64,000 nucleotides of DNA from Sphingobacterium kitahiroshimense (GCF_025961315.1 NZ_JAOQNK010000001.1:2046001-2110000); one strand, 5' to 3'. Positions 36,113 through 45,652 are shown, counted from the stretch's first letter. Made by a program: numbers and translations. The notes: generated by a model from the letters alone, not told the origin.

Positions 36113-37248
36113 TATGAAAGAATTATAAGATCAATTTTTTCGTTTGAAAGCTTCGTCAGAAGTTTATTAAAAGTATTTGTTGCCCAAATGATTTTGATTA
36201 ATCCCAAATGTGGCTTACCTATACAAACTGTCGTTATCTGTTTTGCTTCACATTGCTCAATAATGGCTGTAGCGATCTTGCTATGATTAACCTTTATAAT
36301 CTCGGCGCCCAATTCTGTTGCTAATTTAAAATTATTAATCAAATGTCGCTGTTTATCCAGCGCTATTTTAGAAACACTTTCTTTAGGCGTTTGTACATAG
36401 AGAACAAACCATTTACTATTATAATAGTTTGCTAACCTTGCAGTCTTACGAATTACGATCGTAGCAGTCTTCTCATTTGAACTTACACAAGCTAGAAATT
36501 GCTCCTTCTTCATATATTTATGATGAATAACCTCCGTCTCAACTTTCCTTTGCACCTGTGAAGCAACTTCTTTTAAAGCCAGTTCACGTAATTGCAAAAT
36601 ATGATCACTATTAAAAAAATTTGCTAATGCCATTTCTATCTTAGCAGCATCATAAATTTTACCATCTTTCAATCTATTTATCAACTCTTCAGCTGTTAAA
36701 TCAATATTAACGACCTCATCGGCCAATCCCAGCACACTATCGGGTATACGTTCCTGTACATCAACACCTGTTATATTCTTAATCTCATCATGCAGACTTT
36801 CAATGTGCTGAATATTGACTGCGCTGATCACACTGATACCTGCATCCAATATATCGACAACATCCTGCCAACGCTTAGCATTGACACTTCCTTCAATATT
36901 ACTATGAGCAAGTTCATCAATTATGACAATTTCAGGATGTATGTTAATAACCGCCTGAACATCCAATTCTTCAAGCTCTTTTCCCTTATAAAAAAGTTTA
37001 CGTCTGGTTATCAACGGAATACCATCCAATAATGCATGTGTTTCTTTTCTATTATGAGTTTCAATATAACCTATTTTAATATCTACCCCACTATGTAGAA
37101 GCATATGTGCCTCTTGTAGCATACGATAAGTCTTCCCTACACCAGCGCTCATACCGATATACAGTTTAAATTTTCCTTTCCTAGATTTTTTTATCAGCCC
37201 TAAGAAATGTTCCGCATCTTTTCTTTCTTCCATATAAGTGTAGATCAT
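36112..37248 (-). CDS. kdpD: KdpD N-terminal sensor module (KdpD + Usp domains) as a separate protein
   Basis: Cytoplasmic regulator of 378 aa. The KdpD domain (about 18-230) has a Walker-like GMSAGVGKTYRML, the signature GYIETHNRKET and VIIDELAHSN, and SVLGLADEVVNIDLTAEEL. A Usp-like domain (about 245-378) follows. It stops where classical 900-aa KdpD would enter its four TM helices and kinase, and the kinase is instead a separate downstream gene with its own membrane part. This split is a real gene arrangement, not a frameshift, because the kinase has its own TM1 and ATG. It is expected to sense low K+ or c-di-AMP. Confidence 0.92.
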   Translation of the reverse strand: MIYTYMEERKDAEHFLGLIKKSRKGKFKLYIGMSAGVGKTYRMLQEAHMLLHSGVDIKIGYIETHNRKETHALLDGIPLITRRKLFYKGKELEELDVQAVINIHPEIVIIDELAHSNIEGSVNAKRWQDVVDILDAGISVISAVNIQHIESLHDEIKNITGVDVQERIPDSVLGLADEVVNIDLTAEELINRLKDGKIYDAAKIEMALANFFNSDHILQLRELALKEVASQVQRKVETEVIHHKYMKKEQFLACVSSNEKTATIVIRKTARLANYYNSKWFVLYVQTPKESVSKIALDKQRHLINNFKLATELGAEIIKVNHSKIATAIIEQCEAKQITTVCIGKPHLGLIKIIWATNTFNKLLTKLSNEKIDLIILS

Positions 37249-37310
37249 GTTATTAGCTCTCTTGTTATTTTATAAACCAGTATAAAACAACAAGAGAAAT
37301 AATAATTTGA

Positions 37311-38399
37311 TTAAAAACGTAATGCCAAAGAAGTAATTCCAATCATATTATCTTTTTCCAAAGAATCATTTCGATCAGCAAAAATAGCATCTTTACTCTG
37401 TAGTCTCTTTAACTCTGTTCGCCATACTAAATTTGAGAAAACCACATAATCTACTGAAAAGGAATAACCAAATGTTTGAAAACCATTTGTAGTTCCGGTA
37501 TTAATAATTATCCCTTTCTTATCTTGATAATATTCACCTCGTAAAGCTATAGCAAAATCATCATGAGGTTTATAGGAAGCGATCAAAACTGGAGTAAACC
37601 ATGTGTTATAATGACTGCTTCCTTTTTCTTTTTGTTCAGCACCAATATCAAACCCTGTTATAACCGTAAATTTATCATGCAGTTGGAACTGTCCATAAAA
37701 ATTATGAAAATACCGCATCTGACGAACAGAATCGGCTTTATCATTACCAATAAACGAACTGCTGTTTAAAGTTATTTTATCCGTGGGCCTATACGTTAAC
37801 TGATGCCCAAAAGCGGGGGTACTGTTTCCGTCAATCCGCTGAATTCTTTGCCAGCCATTTAAAACTAATCCGCTCATCATCCATTTACCGTCATCGGTCG
37901 TATACGATATCTTAGCTCCTGTTTCAAAATAAGGAGAGTTATCCGCTCCTATACTACGTGTCAGGGTATAGCAATCCTTACTAATGGCGCTTTCAAATCC
38001 AATATGAGATGGCAAAACACCAGCATCAATCCATAAATTATGCTTTTCTGAAATCTTGATACCGACATTTGCTTCGTAGATATTTTTCAACGTTACTGGT
38101 TCAGCAGCATAATTTGCATTCATATAAGTACCAGCCGCCAATGCCAGGTTAGTCCTGATTCTATCAGATTCATAATTTAATTTAATCATTCCAAGATTTA
38201 AATTAACCTCATTATTACGATGATGACTGTATACATATCCTGGTCGGGAATTATTTTTAGGGTTAGAAAAATCGTACTGACTGTATACTTCAACATAGCC
38301 ACTAATCGTTAACGGATTTTTGATCTCAACGTTTTCTTGTGCTTGCAAAATATGGATAGTTCCTAATAACAATAGGGAACTGATGATATATTTTTTCAT
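37311..38399 (-). CDS. outer-membrane beta-barrel porin encoded in the kdp operon
   Basis: A signal peptide (MKKYIISSLLLLGTIHILQA) is followed by a 340-residue protein rich in alternating strands and ending in a typical outer-membrane C-terminus SLALRF. It resembles putative beta-barrel porin family 2 (OmpL/DcaP-like). The start at 38399 is chosen over the ATG at 38429 because it places the signal peptide at the N-terminus. The position between kdpC and kdpD suggests an outer-membrane route for K+ under potassium starvation; this is inference. Confidence 0.82.
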   Translation of the reverse strand: MKKYIISSLLLLGTIHILQAQENVEIKNPLTISGYVEVYSQYDFSNPKNNSRPGYVYSHHRNNEVNLNLGMIKLNYESDRIRTNLALAAGTYMNANYAAEPVTLKNIYEANVGIKISEKHNLWIDAGVLPSHIGFESAISKDCYTLTRSIGADNSPYFETGAKISYTTDDGKWMMSGLVLNGWQRIQRIDGNSTPAFGHQLTYRPTDKITLNSSSFIGNDKADSVRQMRYFHNFYGQFQLHDKFTVITGFDIGAEQKEKGSSHYNTWFTPVLIASYKPHDDFAIALRGEYYQDKKGIIINTGTTNGFQTFGYSFSVDYVVFSNLVWRTELKRLQSKDAIFADRNDSLEKDNMIGITSLALRF

Positions 38400-38511
38400 C
38401 TTAATTTTATCATTTTGTTGATAGAGCATTCGTGTATATCATGCTTAACATCCATAGCAGATGATTTTACAGCTTGATTTCACATTTGTTAATTGATTGT
38501 ATAAGGATGCT

Positions 38512-38589
38512 ATGAAATATCCAGACTGCGTACACATCACTCTTGACAGAATTACATTTATTCGAATGTGTATGACATGGATATTTCAT
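38512..38589 (-). other. large imperfect hairpin in the kdpC-porin spacer
   Basis: Outer arms of 12 bp (38512-38523 with 38578-38589) and inner arms TACACAT/ATGTGTA (38531-38537 with 38566-38572). No T-run, so more likely an mRNA-processing or partial-termination element that sets the ratio of KdpABC to downstream products. Confidence 0.5.
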
Positions 38590-38595
38590 ATTAAA

Positions 38596-39162
38596 TTATT
38601 TTGCAGATAATTGGTCTAATGCAATATTCAACTTTAATACATTTATTTTCGCAGGACCAAATAGTCCGATTAATGGTTTTTCGGTATGCTCATGAATTAA
38701 TGTCATTAAGTCTGCTTCTGCAATATTTCGGATCTTAGCAATACGTTTCACCTGAACCTGAGCTGCCTGTACTGAAAAGTGAGGATCTAAGCCACTCGCA
38801 CTTGCAGTAATAAGATCAGCAGGTATTTGTGCTTTTGTAATAGCGGGATTATGCACCAAAAATGTATCTATCCTACCTTTTACCTCTGCCAGATATGACG
38901 GGTTTGAAGGGCCTTTGTTACTTCCCGCAGATCCTGCTGCATTATAGCCAGCCGCAGAAGGACGGGACCAGAAATAGTGATCATTTGTAAAGGCCTGACC
39001 AATATTGCTGTAATAAGTCCTACCTTTAAAAGTAATGATTTCACCTTTACCTTCATTTGGAGCTGCTTGAGCAATGGCCCATACAGCAAAAGGATAGATG
39101 ACTGCAAAAAAAACAATTAGGATAAAAGTCAGCTTTATAGCTGGTAAAATATGCTTTTTCAT
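38596..39162 (-). CDS. kdpC: potassium-transporting ATPase subunit KdpC
   Basis: Single-span subunit that stabilises the KdpFABC complex. The N-terminal TM is LTFILIVFFAVIYPFAVWAI, and the periplasmic domain has FTNDHYFWSRPSAAGYN, ASGLDPHFSVQAAQVQVKRIA and a C-terminal INVLKLNIALDQL. The start at 39162 (MKKHILPAIK) lies 13 nt after the kdpB stop; the longer frame from 39204 would overlap kdpB and add a non-conserved stretch. The resulting 188-189 aa is normal. Confidence 0.95.
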   Translation of the reverse strand: MKKHILPAIKLTFILIVFFAVIYPFAVWAIAQAAPNEGKGEIITFKGRTYYSNIGQAFTNDHYFWSRPSAAGYNAAGSAGSNKGPSNPSYLAEVKGRIDTFLVHNPAITKAQIPADLITASASGLDPHFSVQAAQVQVKRIAKIRNIAEADLMTLIHEHTEKPLIGLFGPAKINVLKLNIALDQLSAK

Positions 39163-39175
39163 GATTTCGTTTTTT

Positions 39176-41185
39176 TTAAATAAATAAGGATACAATAAGA
39201 TCAATCAATTTGATGCCTACAAATGGCACCAAAATACCCCCTACTCCAAAAATGAGCAGATTACGCCGTAACAGTGCACTTGCACCTATGGGTTTATAGG
39301 CCACCCCTTTCAAAGCCAATGGAATTAAAAATGGAATAATTAGGGCATTGAATATCACGGCAGATAAGATGGCACTCTCTGGACTATGTAATTGCATAAT
39401 ATTTAATCCTTGCAAAGCTGGAATAGCCGTAATGAATAAAGCAGGAATAATCGCAAAATATTTCGCCACATCGTTTGCAATACTAAAAGTAGTAAGTGTG
39501 CCACGAGTCATCAATAATTGTTTACCGATCTCCACAACTTCGATCAATTTCGTCGGATCATTATCCAAATCAACCATGTTGCCTGCTTCCTTAGCAGCTT
39601 GCGTCCCACTATTCATTGCAACACCAACATCTGCCTGAGCCAGTGCTGGAGCATCATTTGTACCATCTCCCATCATGGCAACCAGACGGCCATTAGCTTG
39701 TTCCATTTTGATGTAGTTCATCTTATCCTCTGGCTTAGCCTCAGCAATAAAATCATCGACTCCGGCCTTTTCGGCAATATATTTTGCCGTCAATGGATTA
39801 TCGCCGGTTACCATAACTGTTTTGATACCCATTTTCCGTAAACGTTCGAACCGCTCTTGAATCCCTGGTTTAATAACGTCCTGCAATTCAATGACGCCTA
39901 AAGCAATTTCGTTTTCACAAACAACTAAGGGTGTACCTCCATTTTGAGAAATTTCAGTAACCTGATCGGTTATATCTACTGGAAATACATTTCCGGCCTG
40001 CGTAACGATATTACGGATCGCATCAGTCGCACCTTTACGAATACGAGTCTGATCAAAATCGATCCCTGAACTTCTTGTCTCTGCCGTGAATTTGATAAAA
40101 ACGGGTGCATTGATTGGATATGCCAACGGATTAACACCAGCCAACTCAATGATTGATTTTCCTTCAGGAGTTTCATCACTCATTGAACTTAATACAGCAG
40201 CTTTAATCAGTTGCTCTTCGGCTATGCCCTTCGTTGGGTAAAAATGTGTTGCTTTACGGTTACCAATGGTAATGGTACCAGTTTTATCCAATAATAGGAC
40301 ATCAATATCTCCAGCCGTCTCTACTGCTTTTCCGCTTTTAGTAATGACATTTGCCCGCAACGCTCTATCCATTCCTGCGATACCAATTGCGGATAATAAT
40401 CCGCCAATCGTAGTGGGTATTAAGCAGATAAATAGTGAAATAAAAGCTGCAATTGTGATGGGCGCATTGGCATAATCTGCAAAAGGTTTTAAAGTCACAG
40501 TAACAATAATGAATACCAAGGTAAAACCTGCTAAAAGAATGGTCAATGCAATTTCATTTGGTGTTTTTTGACGACTTGCTCCTTCTACCAAAGCGATCAT
40601 TTTATCTAAAAAACTTTCACCTGGTTCGGTAGTTACTTTTACCTGTATCTTATCGGACAATACTTTTGTTCCGCCTGTTACACTACTTTTATCCCCTCCA
40701 GCTTCACGTATGACAGGAGCCGACTCTCCAGTGATCGCGCTTTCGTCTATCGTTGCCAAGCCCGCAACAATCTCTCCATCAGAAGGAATGATATCACCTG
40801 CTTCACATATAAAGATATCACCTTTCACAAGTTGTGAAGAAGAAATCATACTTCCATTTGCTAATTTTGCAGGGGTTTCCTCTCTTGTTTTACGTAAACT
40901 GTCTGCTTGTGCTTTTCCTCTAGCTTCAGCAATCGCTTCCGCAAAATTGGCAAACAACAGAGTAAGCAATAAAATCAAAAATATGGTGAAGTTATAACCA
41001 AAACTACCTTGTGATGATTCTCCTGACAATATCCATAAACTGACTACTAGCATCACAAAAGTTCCGATCTCTACCGTAAACATTACGGGATTACGAAACA
41101 TCAGTTTGGGGTTCAATTTCACGAAAGACTGTTTGCAAGCCTGCAATAACATATCACTCTGAAATAATGATTGATTCTTATTCAT
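39176..41185 (-). CDS. kdpB: potassium-transporting ATPase ATP-binding subunit KdpB
   Basis: P-type ATPase subunit that energises K+ uptake. The phosphorylated Asp is in [13 protein letters not shown], the TGES-like actuator motif in [12 protein letters not shown], and the hinge in [18 protein letters not shown] and [16 protein letters not shown]. The 669-aa length is standard. Downstream of kdpA, upstream of kdpC. Confidence 0.98.
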   Translation of the reverse strand: MNKNQSLFQSDMLLQACKQSFVKLNPKLMFRNPVMFTVEIGTFVMLVVSLWILSGESSQGSFGYNFTIFLILLLTLLFANFAEAIAEARGKAQADSLRKTREETPAKLANGSMISSSQLVKGDIFICEAGDIIPSDGEIVAGLATIDESAITGESAPVIREAGGDKSSVTGGTKVLSDKIQVKVTTEPGESFLDKMIALVEGASRQKTPNEIALTILLAGFTLVFIIVTVTLKPFADYANAPITIAAFISLFICLIPTTIGGLLSAIGIAGMDRALRANVITKSGKAVETAGDIDVLLLDKTGTITIGNRKATHFYPTKGIAEEQLIKAAVLSSMSDETPEGKSIIELAGVNPLAYPINAPVFIKFTAETRSSGIDFDQTRIRKGATDAIRNIVTQAGNVFPVDITDQVTEISQNGGTPLVVCENEIALGVIELQDVIKPGIQERFERLRKMGIKTVMVTGDNPLTAKYIAEKAGVDDFIAEAKPEDKMNYIKMEQANGRLVAMMGDGTNDAPALAQADVGVAMNSGTQAAKEAGNMVDLDNDPTKLIEVVEIGKQLLMTRGTLTTFSIANDVAKYFAIIPALFITAIPALQGLNIMQLHSPESAILSAVIFNALIIPFLIPLALKGVAYKPIGASALLRRNLLIFGVGGILVPFVGIKLIDLIVSLFI

Positions 41186-41263
41186 TTTTAATTATTTATA
41201 TTGATGAAGTAAATGATCGTGTCTGTATACATTACCCAGCGATCCGTTACTATTCAAATGAGA

Positions 41264-42952
41264 TTAACGCATAGAAAAATATTCAGCAATAGGACCTAAC
41301 GCTAATGCTGGGAAAAATGATAATGCAGCTACAATAATGATTACTGTAAATACCAAAATCCCAAAAGTTGCTGTATCTGTCTGTAAAGTTCCCTCGCCCT
41401 CAGGAATGAATTTTTTCTTAGCCAACAAACCTGCAATTGCTACTGGTCCGATAATCGGCAAGAAGCGTGATAAGATCAAAACGATACCAGTGCTGATATT
41501 CCACCAAGGTGTATTATCACCTAAACCTTCGAATCCACTTCCATTATTTGCCGATGAAGATGTATATTCATATAAGATCTCACTGAAACCATGAAAACCA
41601 GGATTGTTTAGTGTTGATGCACCTTGTCCGGGAAATGCGGTTGCTAAACCTGCACTGATTAAGATTAGAAATGGGTGAATCAATGCAATAATCATCGCAA
41701 TCTTCATTTCTCTAGCTTCTATTTTTTTTCCTAAAAACTCGGGTGTGCGCCCCACCATCAGGCCACTGATAAATACAGCAAGAATAATGAAGATGAAAAA
41801 GTTAAGGATACCAACTCCTGCACCTCCATAAAAACTATTTATCATCATTGCTAATAATTCATTCATTCCGGAAAGTGGCATTGAACTATCGTGCATGGAA
41901 TTGACAGATCCAGTTGAAATCACTGTTGTCACAATACTCCAGAACCCAGATGTTGCTGCTCCAATTCGGATTTCTTTTCCTTCCATTGCACCTAATGACT
42001 GATCAATTCCCAAACTCGTTAAAGCAGGGTTACCATCCATTTCCATCTTGATATTGGGAATTGCCAACATCAAAAATCCTACAGTCATCACGGCAAACAT
42101 CATCCAGGACAATTTTCTCCTCTTAATAAAATAGCCGAAAGCAAATATCATGGCAAATGGTACGATCATCTGCGCGGCCATTTCGATCATATTGCTTAAA
42201 TAGGTCGGATTTTCAAAAGGGTGAGCTGAATTGGTTCCAAAAAAACCACCACCATTTGTTCCAATATGTTTGATTGCAACAAACGCTGCGGCAGGTCCTC
42301 GCGATACTTCAACGGTATCACCTTGCAGACTTACAATCGTATCCTTACCCTCAAACGTCATGGGTGTTCCTTGAAAAGCAAGTATAATAGCTACAATAAA
42401 GGATAATGGAAGCAGAATTCGTGTACAGGATTTTATAAAATATTCATAAAAATTACCTAAATCTGTAGCTGTTTTATCTCTAAAAGCTCTAAAAAGAGTT
42501 ACTACTGCAGCCATACCTGTACCTGCACTGACAAACTGTAAAAACATCAACCAATATTGTCCCAAATAACTCACCCCAGTTTCACCAGAGTAATGTTGTA
42601 AATTACAGTTCACAACAAAAGAGATTACCGTGTTGAATGCCAAATCTGCTGTCATGCTTGGATTTTGATCTGGATTTAAAGGTAATCTTCCTTGCATCAT
42701 CAGTACCAGCATTCCCACCAGAAACCAAATCATATTGATAGTGAGCATCGCAACCATATGCTGCTTCCAACTCATTTCAACTTTTGGGTTTATACCTGTT
42801 AGTTTATAAAATAATCTTTCAATCGGATTGAAAACGGGATCAAAGATTGTCTTATTTCCAGCAAATACTTTCGCAATATATTTCCCTAAAGGAATTGCTA
42901 AAGCGATCGTACCAAGAAACATGACGATTATGGCTATTATTTCTGTATTCAT
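41264..42952 (-). CDS. kdpA: potassium-transporting ATPase K+-binding subunit KdpA
   Basis: Channel-like subunit of the SKT superfamily with about ten TM helices and four pore loops. Selectivity segments include NCNLQHYSGETGVSYLGQ, GTNGGGFFGTNSAHPFENPT, SGMNELLAMMINSFYGG and YTSSSANNGSGFEGL. The 562-aa length is normal. It begins 39 nt after kdpF. Confidence 0.98.
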   Translation of the reverse strand: MNTEIIAIIVMFLGTIALAIPLGKYIAKVFAGNKTIFDPVFNPIERLFYKLTGINPKVEMSWKQHMVAMLTINMIWFLVGMLVLMMQGRLPLNPDQNPSMTADLAFNTVISFVVNCNLQHYSGETGVSYLGQYWLMFLQFVSAGTGMAAVVTLFRAFRDKTATDLGNFYEYFIKSCTRILLPLSFIVAIILAFQGTPMTFEGKDTIVSLQGDTVEVSRGPAAAFVAIKHIGTNGGGFFGTNSAHPFENPTYLSNMIEMAAQMIVPFAMIFAFGYFIKRRKLSWMMFAVMTVGFLMLAIPNIKMEMDGNPALTSLGIDQSLGAMEGKEIRIGAATSGFWSIVTTVISTGSVNSMHDSSMPLSGMNELLAMMINSFYGGAGVGILNFFIFIILAVFISGLMVGRTPEFLGKKIEAREMKIAMIIALIHPFLILISAGLATAFPGQGASTLNNPGFHGFSEILYEYTSSSANNGSGFEGLGDNTPWWNISTGIVLILSRFLPIIGPVAIAGLLAKKKFIPEGEGTLQTDTATFGILVFTVIIIVAALSFFPALALGPIAEYFSMR

Positions 42953-42991
42953 AATTAAATTTTAAATATTATTTCATTCACAGTTTGATTG

Positions 42992-43069
42992 TTAAAACTG
43001 CTCGGGCTTTAGTAATACATACACGATGTATGCAAACACGCCTACTGCTACTATGAGTAATGCTATCAT
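42992..43069 (-). CDS. kdpF: potassium-transporting ATPase small subunit KdpF
   Basis: A 25-residue, single-helix membrane peptide starting MIALLIVAVGVFAYIVYVLL and ending KPEQF. The Val-Leu-Leu-Lys-Pro-Glu-x-Phe ending is the KdpF hallmark. It lies directly upstream of kdpA, as in other kdp operons, and stabilises the complex in E. coli. Short enough to be missed by usual gene callers. Confidence 0.92.
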   Translation of the reverse strand: MIALLIVAVGVFAYIVYVLLKPEQF

Positions 43070-43083
43070 CGTTTGCTATAATT

Positions 43084-43443
43084 TTAATTTTCCATTATCG
43101 TTTTGAGGTATTCCTTCCTCAATTCTTTTGGCAATATGGCCAGATGCTTTTTTAAACTTGCTGGACTTTCTTCTATGGACAGCTTAGTCAGAAATTCATT
43201 TTCGATCGCATTACGTGTATATTGGTTTCCTCCCTGATATATCAAATTCACCACTTTTGCAATTTCTTCGGCGTCTGCATACTCATATTCATTACCTGAG
43301 TTCATCTTTTTTAAGCATTGTTCGGCTAATTTCCCTAATACGATATAATCAGCTACGGTATGATCGCCTAATTCTTTATCTGAAATCCAATTACTGGACT
43401 CTGGTATCCATTCTTCCAGGGTACTTATCATTTTTGTTTTCAT
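43084..43443 (-). CDS. small acidic protein of the kdp operon, function unknown
   Basis: 119 aa, soluble, helical and acidic, with no signal peptide, no membrane segment and no motif I recognise. It contains DAEEIAKVVNLIYQGGNQYTR and ends LPKELRKEYLKTIMEN. It lies between the 27-residue miniprotein and kdpF on the same strand, 14 nt from kdpF, so it is co-transcribed with the pump. It could regulate or assemble the complex, but nothing in the sequence proves this. Confidence 0.7.
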   Translation of the reverse strand: MKTKMISTLEEWIPESSNWISDKELGDHTVADYIVLGKLAEQCLKKMNSGNEYEYADAEEIAKVVNLIYQGGNQYTRNAIENEFLTKLSIEESPASLKKHLAILPKELRKEYLKTIMEN

Positions 43444-43529
43444 TCTATTATTTTTTCATTTGTTGATGACTGCTCGAGTAGTACATAATAGCTGCTATAT
43501 ATCAAGATTATCTACTTCTTGGCTTCACC

Positions 43530-43613
43530 TTAAATCTGATCAAAAAAGTCAATTGATTTAAAAAACAGTGCAAAACAAATTACACCGACAAGTGTCAATA
43601 TTATGGCTATCAT
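43530..43613 (-). CDS. 27-residue single-helix membrane miniprotein at the head of the kdp operon
   Basis: It begins MIAIILTLVGVICFALFF and ends KSIDFFDQI. The layout (Met-Ile-Ala start, one helix, one Lys at the membrane edge, short polar tail) mirrors KdpF in the same operon, without the KPEQF end. It is the first ORF of the operon, 86 nt before the 119-aa gene. It is too short for standard gene callers. The coding claim rests on its KdpF-like composition and position; a role as second small Kdp subunit or regulator is inference. Confidence 0.6.
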   Translation of the reverse strand: MIAIILTLVGVICFALFFKSIDFFDQI

Positions 43614-43789
43614 CTTTATCAATTTATGTGCTGAGAATATCTACAAATTTTACAAGCGCAAAAGTCACAATTGCAACAAAGGCAATTTTCAATAGTCCGG
43701 ACGTTATGCCGGATTTCCAGTACCTGTCGTACTGCCTGATTTTTTTCCATTTTGAATTTAACATGAGTATTCATTTTGGAAGTGCTGGA

Positions 43790-43806
43790 TGCCAATTTTA
43801 TTCCAA
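43790..43806 (-). promoter_or_regulatory. possible sigma-54 promoter of the kdp operon
   Basis: On the minus strand TTGGAATAAAATTGGCA has GG and GC separated by 10 nt, the essential sigma-54 (-24/-12) spacing, with A matches at three other consensus sites. The -12 element is TGGCA and not TTGCA, so the match is imperfect. It lies about 180 nt before the first kdp ORF, and the adjacent regulator is a sigma-54 activator. Confidence 0.3.
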
Positions 43807-43874
43807 GTCTAATAACAGGAAAATAAAATACTCAATAAGAGTAACTTAAGGCAATAACGCAAATAATTAAAAAC

Positions 43875-43898
43875 AGAAAAACCTATCAAAATGATAGG
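43875..43898 (-). terminator. minus-strand intrinsic terminator upstream of kdp
   Basis: On the minus strand CCTATCA-TTT-TGATAGG is followed by TTTTTCTGTTTTT. It would stop read-through from the response regulator gene (about 410 nt upstream) or end a separate small transcript. Confidence 0.65.
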
Positions 43899-44111
43899 CT
43901 CATTATCATAATAGAAGGAATTTTAAGAGGTATGATGCAGAGTGATATAAGGTTAAAAGGAATTTTTACAGAGAATTATTACACTGCTCGAAAGTTGTAA
44001 GGAACAACATGTCTGAAAGAGCCAAGAATAGTGGCATTATAATGAAAGTAATATAAAAATGGCCGTATAATGAATATAAGGCCGATATACAGATAAATTG
44101 GTATTAACGAG

Positions 44112-44150
44112 ATCCAATTGACATTCTTATAACAACAATTGGATTTTTTT
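44112..44150 (+). terminator. plus-strand intrinsic terminator with no known gene
   Basis: ATCCAATTG (44112-44120) pairs with CAATTGGAT (44136-44144), followed by TTTTTT. No plus-strand gene precedes it, so it may mark the end of an unannotated small RNA. Confidence 0.55.
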
Positions 44151-44311
44151 ATCTTAAACTATAAACTTCTAAGTTCTCTGAGGAATAGTCTATTCTTTCC
44201 AAAATCAGTTCAATACAAGTTTGAAATATACTTAACAAAGTAATTATTAAACAATCATCCGAGAGGAAGATTACAATATGTAAGGCCTCCGTAAGACCAG
44301 AGACCTCTAGC

Positions 44312-45652
44312 TCATGATATTAATTTATACTCTTCAATCTTACGATAGAGTGTTGCAATACCAATTTCCAAAAGACGAGCAGCCTCTGCTTTGTTTCCCT
44401 GAGTATGGTGTAGTACTTTTTGAATATGCACTTTTTCTACACTTGCCATGGAGAAGGCAGATAACATTTTTACACCTGAATCAACGGCTATACTAGCAAA
44501 AGGAAGCGTGTCAACACACAATACATCATTATCTGATAAAATCACACTACGTTCTATGCAATTTTTAAGTTCACGAATATTTCCTTTCCATTGATGGTTT
44601 TCCAATGCAGTAATATATTCAGGCGAGATTTGTAATTCTTTTCTCTTAGCACGCAAAGAAAAGATTTGTGTAAAATGATTTGCCAATAAATGAATATCTT
44701 GCTTACGTTCACGCAGTGCTGGCAAATAAATACTGAATACCGAAAGACGATAAAATAAGTCACTTCTGAAATGTTCATTTGCTATTTCTTCTTCCAAATT
44801 ACGATTCGTAGCTGCAATAATACGAACATCTACACGTGTTACTTTTGTTTCTCCAATTTTTAAAAATTCGCCAGTTTCTAATACCCTTAAAATTTTGGCT
44901 TGCAATTCCACTGGCATTTCGCCGATTTCATCAAGAAAAATAGTGCCTTTATTTGCCTCTTCAAAAAGTCCTCTTTGATCTTTCATTGCACCGGTAAAAG
45001 AACCGGCCTTATGTCCAAATAATTCACCTTCCAATAGTTCTTTACTAAAAGCAGCACAATTAATGGCGACAAAATTAAACTTACTACGGTTACTTGCCTG
45101 ATGTATCGCTTGTGCAAACACTTCTTTTCCAGTTCCTGTATCACCTGTTAATAACACTGTTGTATCAGTAACAGCAACTCTTTTTGCTAAATCAATTGCA
45201 TTTAATATTGGTTTCGATTTTCCGACAATCTTGTCAAAGGAATAGCGGTCTCCTAGCTGTTTTTCGAGTTTTTGAACTCTTTTTGCCAATGCTACCTTTT
45301 CGCTTGCATTATTTACTAATGGAATAATCTTATTGTTATCGTCTCCTTTGGTAATGTAATCAAAAGCTCCATTTTTAATTGCCTGTACGCCATCCGGAAT
45401 ATTTCCATATGCTGTCAACAAGATAATTTCAATTAACGGGTACTTCTCTTTTATTACTTTTGTGCTATCTACACCACTTCCGTCGGGTAATTTAACATCA
45501 CAGATTACAACATCAATATCTTGCTCTTCCAAGCGTTTCAATCCTTTCTTTAAATCTGAAGCTTGAAATACCTCAAAGCCTTCTAGGGTAATAATTCTAG
45601 CAAGTAGTGTACGAATCTTTTCTTCGTCGTCGATGATTAGGATAGTGCTCAA
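44312..45652 (-). CDS. NtrC-family sigma-54-dependent response regulator, probable Kdp regulator
   Basis: 446 aa with three domains: receiver (phospho-acceptor Asp52 in VVICDVKLPDG), AAA+ sigma-54 activator domain (Walker A LLTGDTGTGKEVFA, sigma-contact loop GSFTGA, Walker B GTIFLDEIGEM, arginine-finger region) and a C-terminal Fis-type HTH (GNKAEAARLLEIGIATLYRKI). The loop is GSFTGA and not the usual GAFTGA. It lies upstream of the kdp operon on the same strand and no OmpR-type KdpE exists, so it is the likely partner of the split KdpD kinase. This partnership is inferred from position. Confidence 0.92.
   Translation of the reverse strand: MSTILIIDDEEKIRTLLARIITLEGFEVFQASDLKKGLKRLEEQDIDVVICDVKLPDGSGVDSTKVIKEKYPLIEIILLTAYGNIPDGVQAIKNGAFDYITKGDDNNKIIPLVNNASEKVALAKRVQKLEKQLGDRYSFDKIVGKSKPILNAIDLAKRVAVTDTTVLLTGDTGTGKEVFAQAIHQASNRSKFNFVAINCAAFSKELLEGELFGHKAGSFTGAMKDQRGLFEEANKGTIFLDEIGEMPVELQAKILRVLETGEFLKIGETKVTRVDVRIIAATNRNLEEEIANEHFRSDLFYRLSVFSIYLPALRERKQDIHLLANHFTQIFSLRAKRKELQISPEYITALENHQWKGNIRELKNCIERSVILSDNDVLCVDTLPFASIAVDSGVKMLSAFSMASVEKVHIQKVLHHTQGNKAEAARLLEIGIATLYRKIEEYKLIS

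Larger units (their letters stand above)
43614..44311. other. intergenic region between the kdp operon and its putative regulator
   Basis: About 700 bp without an accepted protein gene. It contains the kdp promoter region, a stem TCCGG/CCGGA near 43696-43714, and two terminator-like hairpins on opposite strands about 210 bp apart. An open frame at 43568-43849 (plus) is rejected because it overlaps the miniprotein and has no family features. Confidence 0.45.

Noticed and set aside
34364..37248. Split KdpD as a frameshifted pseudogene
   Set aside because: The kinase has its own ATG, first TM helix, periplasmic part and HAMP, which are not those of classical KdpD; both frames are complete and coupled by TAATG.
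39163..39204. Longer N-terminus for kdpC
   Set aside because: Would overlap the end of kdpB and precede the natural membrane helix start MKKHILPAIK.
43568..43849. Plus-strand frame of 93 codons upstream of kdp
   Set aside because: Overlaps the 27-codon miniprotein and the kdp promoter region on the other strand; looks like translated intergenic DNA.
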